A stretch of 64,000 nucleotides of DNA from Tetracentron sinense (lineage: Eukaryota; Streptophyta; Magnoliopsida; Trochodendrales; Trochodendraceae): contig CM026568.1 of assembly GCA_015143295.1 (NCBI GenBank), positions 29,768,441 to 29,832,440 of the forward strand, read 5' to 3'. Shown piece after piece: positions 56,369-64,000 of this stretch. The notes below the pieces were generated by a model. The model made no database searches, was not told where the DNA came from, and saw only the letters and a list, made by a program, of their open reading frames with translations. The translations under genes and the position numbers were made by a program. The stretch's first letter is position 1. Each line of letters starts with the position of its first letter.

Positions 56369-56749
56369 TGGGTGTATGCATACGCGAAATGAGTGGTAGA
56401 TGGCTTGAATGGTACTTCTCAAGTTTCATGGTGGTGGTGTGCTGATTTAAGAATTATTAAAGATTTGGTCCGAGATTTTGATATCGTTCCTTCCGTAAAC
56501 CATATGGAGACAAACTAACAATATAGCAGACTCACTTTATAGAGACCCACATTTATTGTCCTTAATATTCATGCTAGTTATTTAATTCTATAGAAATATG
56601 TGTTTACTTTTAACACGATTAATCTTATAAAATTAATGTGAAACGTATGAATTTTGAAACCAAAATAAATCGCTTAATTTATGTTGTTTTCATAATTACA
56701 TCGCATAAAAAGGAAGTAAATCAAAAAATAGCAAAAGGCTTTATACAAA

Positions 56750-58640
56750 AAAAAAAAAAAAAAAATCGGATATGTTAGGGTCCGATCAATCGGAGCCATC
56801 AGACCGATCGATCGGTCAGGTCCAGTAGGATCCAATCGATCGGCCCTAAGTCCCGATCAATTGGAGATCACGCACGGAAATTTCAAAAAATGCATTTGTT
56901 TGACTTTATGGCTTTCCCGGGGTTCTAAACCCTATATAAAGACTTTATTTCGTGAGATAAGAGTTGTAAAAGTTTTCTAAGAGTTTTAGAAATTTAGAAA
57001 AGGAAAAACCTAAGGTTTTCTAGGGTCTTTCAATTAGAGAAGGAAAGAAGCGATTGGAGATCGAGATCAAAGGTTATTCTCAAGCTATAGATCATAGGGA
57101 AGCGATCAAGAGAGGTAAATATGGATTCCTTTCTACCAATAAGATGATTATTAATATAAATAAGAAGAAATAGTCTAGATTAAAATAAGAAACAAGATCA
57201 AATCATGTTATTTATGTGAATCTCATATGAAAGATGTTTATGATTTTTAGAGATATTTTCTTTATGATTCTTATTATGTATATTAACAAGGGGAAATTGA
57301 ATAACTTTGTGGTGTATGTACGATGGAGAATGAAAGAAGAGATGATTGTCGGATTTGATGGAATGATTATGAGTTTGATTTAGAAATTGTGATGTATTAT
57401 GAAATTAGGGCTTTTGTTAGATTAATTTTATAAAAATTATATGCTTGAAATCGATGCGTGATTAATTAAATTTTTTAATTATTTTATTATTGAAAATCTT
57501 ATACAACATGTTTTTAGATTTATCAATTATGAAAATTTTGACATGTTTTAAAATGATCTATGATGTACAAATTGCATGAATGATATATGCTTGTTAAAAC
57601 AAACTGTGAATTATGGTTGCATGGCTTAGGGATATTATCATGGCAGCTTTAGCCGTTATGATGAATCTTCGAGAGTCATTGACCTATAATTTAGGGTGCG
57701 ATTTAACTAAGGGTTATCATTGATCACTCTGACTCCTTCATTAATCGAATATACACAAGCATGATAAAAAAAAACCAGGATATAAGTATTTCACATAAGT
57801 ATACAAGTACACAAGCATGAATGTATTTTGAGTTTTGCATTGTCCGAGTACCAACAAGCCTAATATCAAAGCAAGACAAGCCGTATGCATCGGATAATGT
57901 AATATACACCAGATAATGTGTAAACCATGTGATACCTCGGTAAATAAGGTATATGTTAGTCTCTACCCAATATATGGGGTAGAGTTATTTTATGTTGTTG
58001 GATACATTCACGAACAAGAAAGACAAGAAAGATAAGTACAAGTGAGCACGTACAAAGATTGAATAGAAAAGATGTTTCCGCACTCTGATTTGTTTATATG
58101 CATACATGTATTGTGAAATCAGGATTTATGTTTTATATTAATGTTACTATATTGTTAGAAATGAGTTCATATTCGCGGAGTGTTTCAATACTCAGTCGAA
58201 CTGTTAATTTCGATAGGTTTTAGGTTCAATATTTGTGCATTTGAACCTTGGGAAGATGAAAAGTACGAAGAGGAAGAAGAATATCCAACAAATGATTATC
58301 CCGATGGTGAATAGAATCTGGATCGTTGGCCATTTTCTAGAAATTGAATTATCAATATTTAAATTTGAGTTTAAGGCATTGTAGTAGAGTAAATTTTGGA
58401 TTTTATGGTTAGATTAAATTGATAATTGAGAGTCATGATGGATGATTTAAATAATTTATTATGTTTGAGTTTTAAATTGAGATATTTAGATTTGATCATG
58501 GTTAATTGAAGAAAAAATTTTAGGTTCATATTTTAAATTGTCTTAAATGCTTTATAATAGGTTGATATGATAGTTAAGTCACGTGTCAAGGTCTCACTTT
58601 AACCTAGGTGAGATTTTAGGGAGCAACACACTTAGTTGTC
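56750..58640 (+). mobile_element. Unresolved repeat, possibly a long LTR remnant
   Basis: An A run and GATCGATCGG-rich patch are followed by a TATA-like CCTATATAAAG at about 56930, a leader-like stretch, long AT-rich DNA, then TTTCAATACTCAGTCGAACT near 58183 and a GTCACGTGTCAAGGTCTCAC block near 58580. That order resembles long LTRs of Gypsy elements. No paired LTR, TSD or coding frame was found, so the call is tentative. Confidence 0.3.
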
Positions 58641-59324
58641 TTTGTGTAGATATCTCTCAGGTAAATTTTCCTCCTAATCCTCTCCCTCTTGTAACTTGGT
58701 CTTTTATTCAGGAGGATGGATTAGGAAAATCTTATTTAAGATTGTAATTGTCTATAGTTCTAATATATCTGGCCGGGTCTGCCTAACCCCTAATTACCAA
58801 CCCCTGCTTACCATCCAAAAAAAACATAAAAAGAGGACTAATGTTTGTTTGGTCACACTTAGGCCATATTTTCGTTAGGCTTGTCTCATCAACTTCATTC
58901 CTCTCTTCTGCTAAAATTTTAAAAATCTACTTACAAACTTCTTTTTCTTCATTCTTAGATACTAATTAGTTGGCTGTGGAAAATTTACAGTTGAAATTTC
59001 AGTTACATTTTGACTGCTTCCTTTGGTATTGTTTAGCTACAAATTGGTATGGAGGGTTTACATAAGTTTTTGAATTTGGGTCCATATTTTCCAAAGCTAC
59101 TCAATCTTTGATTCATCAATCTGGATCATTCCTTTTGCGGGGACCGCATGGTCCAGATTGAGGAATCAGCGGACAGACACACGGATAGGAGTATGGCACA
59201 TGGCAGCACCAAATCCCATAGAATAAGCACTAGTTGGATAGTCAGACAAGAACTACAAAGGTGATCAAAATACAAAATGATCTTAAAATGTGAGTTTTGG
59301 CTCAAATTCAGAATATGGGTTTTT

Positions 59325-59720
59325 TGTTGGGAAGTCGGTATGGATCTTACCCGGATCCTTGATGACCCGGTGTGCGACCTGATTAATAGGCAATGTGTGG
59401 GGTTCACTCCCACCATTGCTATGGGGGTCTGGAGGCGAAGCCCCCGGCCGAAATTTTGACCCGTTTTACTTTTCGTTGTAACCCTAGTATATAAAGGGTT
59501 TTCTTTGAGGCGGCGTGAGCAAGGGGTTTCTCGAGGGTTTCGAACGAGGGTTTGAGAGAGCTTCTGTACTCTGTATTTTTCCAGTGTTCTTAGTGGATTT
59601 CTTGCCGTTTTCTCCCGTGGACGTAGGCAACTTGCCGAACCACGTATATCTTGTCTCTTTTGTGCGATTGCTTGATTTCTTATTTTCGTATTTCTCTAGA
59701 TTTGTCGAACTAGTTATAAC
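59325..59720 (+). mobile_element. Copia-like LTR fragment
   Basis: It begins TGTTGGGAAGTC, has a TATA box (TATATAAAGGG, about 59491) and the Copia-type block CGTGGACGTAGGCAACTTGC plus CGAACCACGTATATC. The start resembles the solo LTR at 25365. Its right end and a TSD could not be found. Fossil, incomplete. Lies about 270 bp before the peptide gene at 59994. Confidence 0.65.
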
Positions 59721-59791
59721 ATAAAAACATACAGAAGTCCTAATAAATTACATTAGCAGGAAAACGTACAAACAAAGAAACATAGGAATGT

Positions 59792-59938
59792 GGTCAAAGA
59801 AACAATATAAAAAAGGAATTTAAGATTAAATGTTGGGCAGATTCAGAGTAACCAAAATTACTCTCCAAGTTTCAACACCAAAGGGTACAAATTCTCCCAA
59901 GTTCCCTAGTCAAATAAACTACTCATCTACTATAAATA
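59792..59938 (+). promoter_or_regulatory. Promoter of the PIP-like peptide gene
   Basis: TATA box TATAAATA at 59931-59938, 56 bp before the start codon. Two W-box cores read on the minus strand: TTGACC (59797-59792) and TTGACT (59913-59908), the binding motif of WRKY factors. Immune-inducible control is inferred from these and from the family. Confidence 0.55.
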
Positions 59939-59993
59939 TAAGCCAAAGTTATCAATCTTTATAACTTCCCATACAAGGAAACGAACTACATCC

Positions 59994-60260
59994 ATGGCTA
60001 GAGGACTCAACCTTCTCCACTCCTTTCTTTCTCTTCTGTTCCTGACCTCCTGCTTCTTCTCATTGATACAAGCTCGTCCGTTAAACGCTTGGAAGCGTCA
60101 TGGTGTCTATACTGAACTATCGCATGCAGCGATCTTGAAATCGGTTACAAGAGGAATAAGGGGTCATCCATATGTAGACATCTATGTTCTGGGAGAGATC
60201 AAGAACTCGGGTCCAAGTCCTGGAGCAGGGCACTCACATGTAACCACTATTCACCATTGA
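59994..60260 (+). CDS. PIP/PIPL-type secreted peptide precursor
   Basis: A single exon of 88 residues. The N-terminus is a classical signal peptide (LLHSFLSLLFLTSCFFSLIQ, cleavage likely after IQA at residue 27) followed directly by RPL, as is common in this family. A variable propeptide follows. The C-terminal region holds NSGPSPGAGHSH, which fits the SGPSP-x-GxGH core of PAMP-induced peptides and their relatives (PIP/PIPL), extended by VTTIHH. Known members are cut from the precursor, hydroxylated on proline and perceived at the cell surface by RLK7-type receptors to amplify immunity. The residues after the core are unusual, since many members end at GH, so C-terminal trimming would be needed. 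CEP and IDA families were considered: they lack this core. The start has a good TATA box and leader length. Confidence 0.85.
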   Translation: MARGLNLLHSFLSLLFLTSCFFSLIQARPLNAWKRHGVYTELSHAAILKSVTRGIRGHPYVDIYVLGEIKNSGPSPGAGHSHVTTIHH

Positions 60261-61224
60261 TTCTAATTTTCTGTGATTATTAGGCCTTGTATAAGTAGTA
60301 CACTACTACAAACACACGTTTACTTATACCAATGCCGCATTTCAGGCTTCAGTGGTGTTTAATGCTTACTGCTCGCTTGCTCTCTCTCTCTCTCTCACAC
60401 ACACACACCATTTACTAACCCTAACAACTAACCACATAAATGATGCCTTGTACACACAAAAGAACACAAATATATAGGAAAAAACGACCAGAACACAGAT
60501 ATATAAGAAAGATCAAAAGATCTTCTCTATTAAAAACAGTAATGGAGAACCTCTTGAACTTTCAAAGTCTGGTTTTTAGTTTCTTCCTGAAACAATTTTT
60601 AAGAAAAGAAAGAAGTTACAGTTTATAGTTATACCACAATGAGAGCTTGGAAGTTTGCTAGGGCTAGCAAAAAAATTGGAGTGACTTGAAAGGCAGTTGA
60701 GTTGTCTTGCAGCTCCACTCGTTGCCTTAGGACCAGTTGTCTTTCATTGATGCCTTGGCCATTATTATTCCTGCCTTCTATTTGAACTAATCAACATGAA
60801 GAGTTTCTTTTGTTTACTCTCATCTTAAATCCGTTCTTTTTCTAGTGCCCGGATGGCCTGCTCCCAACTATTCTGTCGTAGCATATTTCGCCAAATCTAT
60901 AAGCACTACTTTCATTTTTCATTCAAGTCCTTCTCAACATCGTTTTTTTGGTAGTTACATACGGTTGGGAGTAATTAATGGATTAAAGAGCTCGGTGAGT
61001 ACCTAACTTAGAAGCTGGCTAAACATGGTAGGCCCATCAACCGCCACACCATCACTCCAAAGAATAAAACCTTGAACACCCTATATAGGAGATATATGTG
61101 GGGGGTGTATACACTGGCAATGGTGCACACCTCACTCTTTTCAGCCTTTTATATCACTACTCCTCTTTGATGCTGTTATTAGCCATAATCACTTTCAAAT
61201 TCTTCATTCCTCAATTGCGGTTAC
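60261..61224. other. 3' flank and intergenic DNA
   Basis: A CT/CA microsatellite at about 60380-60408 lies just after the peptide gene, probably beyond its 3' untranslated region. Open frames at 60440-60628 and 61098-61319 have no recognisable features. Confidence 0.4.
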
Positions 61225-61760
61225 CTGGTCCGTATTCGAATCGAGCTTGCTTGAACATAGTCATGCTAATGTTCAATCCCAAGCTTGGCTTGAACAAGTT
61301 TCACCGAGCTCAGGCATGAGTTCAAACATCACTCTAGAGTGATCCTAATTCGCTAGAAGTAGGATGAAAATTCGTTTCTTAATTTGGTTCGCTAGTGTGA
61401 TTCACTTCTATAATATTAATTAATACATATATATTTTATTCATACAAATAAATGTATTATAAATACTTATTTAAAGAAGAAAAAAACATTAAAAATGTGT
61501 TTTATGACCCATTCATGAATAAACCAAATTCGCCAAACTCAGTATAAATTCAGTTAAAAAGGCATTAAAAATGTATTTTATCTAAACCAGAAACAAAATT
61601 TGCCAAACACAAAATACAATACAAGTTCGCTGAACTTAAAAGAACAAATTTACCGAACTAAAGCAATTGGGTTTTCACCCATTCCTACAAACCCAAACCA
61701 ACTGAACTACTTTGTGGTTCATTTTAGTAGGCAGCGAACTAGGTAACAATGGTTCAAACA
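61225..61760. repeat. hAT-type element related to 44906-45414, inverted
   Basis: GGTTACCTGGTCCGTATTCG at the left and GCGAACTAGGTAACAATGG at the right are the inverted ends of the family, in the opposite orientation to the copy at 44906. The interior shares ATTCGCCAAACTCA and AACATTAAAAATGTGTTTTA-type words. No TSD could be decided. Confidence 0.65.
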
Positions 61761-61787
61761 AAATTTCATATAATAAGATACGAAAAT

Positions 61788-61920
61788 GCCAAAGGCCGAG
61801 ACCATGCTTGTGATACACTGATCTCAAAATTTCTTAATAAATAAAATTTTGAGATAAGAAATTTTGAGATCCATGCATCACAAGCTCGATCTGACACTTT
61901 ACGGTCTCAGTAGCAAAGTC
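61788..61920. repeat. GGTCTCAGTAGC foldback MITE with 9-bp TSD
   Basis: GCCAAAGGCCGAGACCATGC on the left answers CACTTTACGGTCTCAGTAGC on the right, and ATCTCAAAATTTCTTAATAA answers AAATTTTGAGATAAG. AATAAGATA flanks both ends (61779-61787, 61921-61929), a perfect 9-bp TSD, indicating a Mutator-type insertion. Confidence 0.75.
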
Positions 61921-61929
61921 CAAATAAGA

Positions 61930-62253
61930 TAATAACCGTAGTGAATTCCAAGTTTAACAGTTATAACTGGACTCCCAACAGGTCTACACATGTTCCTTTT
62001 AATACCCCATTAACCGTGATTAAGATTCAACCTTCTAATCTTGGTTTTTTAAAAGAGGAACAGACGATAACACTCAGATTAACGGAAAACACCATTTATA
62101 TATACATAGATCAGTCCCTTCAACACAACAAAACCAAATTATCATTAACGTCCCACACCAAATACTAGCATAAGCTGATCTTACGCCAAAACCTAAAACC
62201 CTAATTTGAAAATCAGCTTAGATATTGTTTCAAGGGCGAAAAGATCGCCCAAT
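61930..62253. other. 3' flank of the NFD2-like gene
   Basis: Presumed 3' untranslated region of the minus-strand gene and short AT-rich DNA with a degenerate TCCTTTTAATACCCCATTAACC word of the Mutator-like family near 61991-62012. No other gene seen. Confidence 0.4.
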
Positions 62254-62692
62254 TTACAGACCAAGAGCTCCAAAATCACCACCATGAACACTCCAGAACA
62301 AGTTCCCAGAAGAATCGACCTTACCTGTATCAACAGCAATGGCCCCGAAGATTGCTCGAAATGCACCGCAAACTACCGCCGGAGTCGAAGAATTCGTCTT
62401 AAAAGAAACCCTAACCACCTTCTGCAACCCTAATTGCAATCCATCCTCAAAGCAAGAATCCACTCCAGTGATCTCCATTACCCGACTGTTCAGATCTTTG
62501 GAAGAAATCTCAATATCTTGTCCAAGAGAGCGGAGCGAGACTGAAGCTTGGATGGCGTTCGAGCCCATGATGCTTAAAGCTCTGTTATTCTCTCCCGAGT
62601 AAGATGGGTGAGTCATGGCGCGTCGAAGAAGCCCAACTCTCTGAAAATTATAGCTGCACAAAGGAATTAGAGAAATTAGGGGTTCAGCATAC

Positions 62693-62734
<42 letters not shown>

Positions 62735-63008
62735 TGAAGATTCAGGGAAGAATTCTTGCCCCATTTGTTTCTGTAAGATTTCAAGAGCATCTGAGAATGG
62801 CGATGAGGGTTTTGAGTACTCATTGTAGATTTCTTTTTCTGCGTTTCCCTGCAAAAAACCACACACCCCAGAGAGAAAATAGTTGATATTATCGAATTAG
62901 GGTTTTTATGAAGAAATAGTATAAAAAGGAAAGAGAGATTGTTGAGTTTACCCGAAGAAAAGAAGAGATGAAGAGAAAGAAGAATACAGAGGAGATTCGG
63001 AAATGCAT
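62254..63008 (-). CDS. NFD2: NFD2-like RNase III-domain protein
   Basis: Three minus-strand exons: 63008-62952, 62848-62760 and 62653-62254, giving 181 residues, near the ~190 of Arabidopsis NUCLEAR FUSION DEFECTIVE 2. The N-terminus MHFRISSVFFFLFISSFLR is a hydrophobic targeting sequence. Next come FSDALEILQKQMG and YNFQRVGLLRRAMTHPSYSG, the start of an RNase III fold, then ENNRALSIMGSNAI at the signature position, ISSKDLNSRVMEITGVDS, AVVCGAFRAIFGAIAVDTGK and FWSVHGGDFGALGL. Class signature residues (ERLEFLGD) are replaced by RALSIMGS, so the acidic catalytic pair is lost, as in NFD2; cleavage activity is unlikely. Arabidopsis NFD2 is needed for nuclear fusion in gametophyte and early seed development. 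Intron 2 appears to start with GC rather than GT (exon ...ATGGG, intron GCAAGA), since no GT is available and this junction alone restores the family sequence QMGYNF. A GTAAGG inside exon 3 looks like a donor but coding continues through it. Confidence 0.87.
62691..62732. repeat. TA/GA microsatellite in NFD2 intron 2
   Basis: (TA)n at 62691-62710 followed by (GA)n to 62732, inside the short intron with the GC donor. It produces spurious Ile-Tyr and Arg-Glu repeat frames. Confidence 0.9.
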
Positions 63009-63085
63009 TTTCGGTTGCTTGCTGAGAAAGAGTCCTTTTTTCTTCACCGATTGAAATTTGCTTTGCTGTTGTGGATTGTGGACCA

Positions 63086-63096
63086 TTTATATTTGT
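63086..63096 (-). promoter_or_regulatory. TATA box of the NFD2-like gene
   Basis: AAATATAAATGG on the minus strand, about 80 bp before the start codon at 63008. Spacing allows a leader of about 50 bases. Confidence 0.5.
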
Positions 63097-63099
63097 TTT

Positions 63100-64000
63100 C
63101 TTTCGGTGGGCAATCGGGTCGATCTAGACCCGACCCCAAAAGTGCTTAATAATTGCATTTCAATAATACTGTAGCCCCAATTCAAATTACCCGCACCCGT
63201 TCCTCCGGATCTTAATCTTAATCCCTTGAAATCCTAAGCGCCCGATTGGCTGATTACCTAACCCTAACATTGTGATTCTCCCCCAACACTTTGATTATAA
63301 CCTTGGTTTTTTTGCCAAGATTGATTCTATTTTAACTAGTTTTATTATTATACTTGTTTTACTTTATTTTTATTTTAGCTAGTAATAAACATATTTACAT
63401 ATTCTTCAACCCAGTGGGAGAGAGCCTTCATTCGATGATTCAACTACCTTCTTTTTGGCGACAGACCCAACCTAACATAAATCCTCAGACTTCTGCTAGA
63501 ATGATGATTAGGTTTTATGCTTGATTTTCTTGTTTAAAATGAATGAATGAATGACAAACAAAAGAGAGTTTCGAGCTCAGAACCCCTATCACCCGATTGC
63601 TCCATTACCTGACGTTAGCAATTAAGAGTGGTTTAAATAGGATCATTTTCTCCTCTAGACTTTTTACCTTTTTTTCATCATGTGGAAGCTAGAATTAATT
63701 ATTGTTTACTTACTTTTTATCCATGTGGGGAGGGAAGAAATGCTTGTCCTCAGCAACAAAGTTTATTTTGTACACTACAAGAGGACCCATTTTTCTCTTA
63801 ATGGGAGTTTTGGGTTGGTCAGGTTGATCGACCAATCTGGTCACAATTACCATCATGTTACAAATCTCCAGGCGGGGGACTTTCTTTTCTATTCTTCGAT
63901 TAGTATTTACTACTCAAATTCGTTGTTTTCATAATCGGACCAGGCATCAAACCGGTAGAGTGGCCGGTCTCCGGTTCCATCGGTTCGACCAGTTCAACCG
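63100..64000. other. Intergenic DNA at the right edge
   Basis: No gene supported. From about 63935 the sequence (ACCGGTAGAGTGGCCGGTCT) resembles the CCGGTT-rich foldback at 55880 and is cut by the window edge. Confidence 0.45.

Noticed and set aside
62254-62862. Single long minus-strand frame of 202 residues as the NFD2 protein
   Set aside because: Its N-terminal part reads through intron 2 and a microsatellite; the three-exon model restores the family sequence.

Overview
This is a window of nuclear DNA from a flowering plant. The evidence is spliced genes with GT-AG introns, plant-only gene families (ATL RING-H2 ligases, leucine-rich-repeat pseudokinases, PIP-type peptides, atypical HLH proteins), CT-rich leaders, and a dense background of plant transposon relics. 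The species cannot be fixed from the sequence. Gene density is low: seven credible protein genes in 64 kb, all of which look intact.

The genes are: a seven-exon nuclear protein with a bHLH-MYC_N-type domain (5338-7091, +); a single-exon atypical HLH protein (33186-33434, +); a two-exon LRR receptor pseudokinase (40088-42878, +); an ATL46-like RING-H2 E3 ligase (47455-48600, +); a conserved plant protein of unknown function (53190-53666, -); a secreted PIP/PIPL-type peptide precursor (59994-60260, +); and an NFD2-like RNase III-domain protein in three exons (63008-62254, -), one of whose introns appears to use a GC donor. They do not form a cluster or pathway. Several belong to signalling (peptide, receptor pseudokinase, E3 ligase, HLH regulator), but that is probably coincidence.

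The rest is a record of transposition. Region 1-5 kb has foldback elements set in TA microsatellites. Region 7.5-8.2 kb is a pile-up of one small Mutator-like family plus a SINE. Region 9.8-12.4 kb has two SINEs, a solo LTR and a hAT-type element, each with target-site duplications (TSDs). At 13.5-13.7 kb lies a broken threonyl-tRNA synthetase fragment. Region 14.3-16.5 kb is a tandem duplication of about 1 kb. Region 18.3-28.2 kb is a larger direct duplication whose second copy received a LINE and a solo LTR. Region 29.3-32.2 kb has further foldback elements and another solo LTR; 35.6-36.9 kb has a reduced Copia relic. At 43.66-45.88 kb three elements are nested, each with its own TSD. Region 54-60 kb has weaker LTR-like remnants.

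The most distinctive repeat family is a Mutator-like foldback element of about 350-390 bp (at least five copies). Each end carries its own short palindrome (TAACCGG...CCGGTTA), and 9-bp TSDs are visible at every clear copy. Splice sites and element ends were worked out by eye from reading frame, family resemblance and TSDs; no alignment or database search was run.
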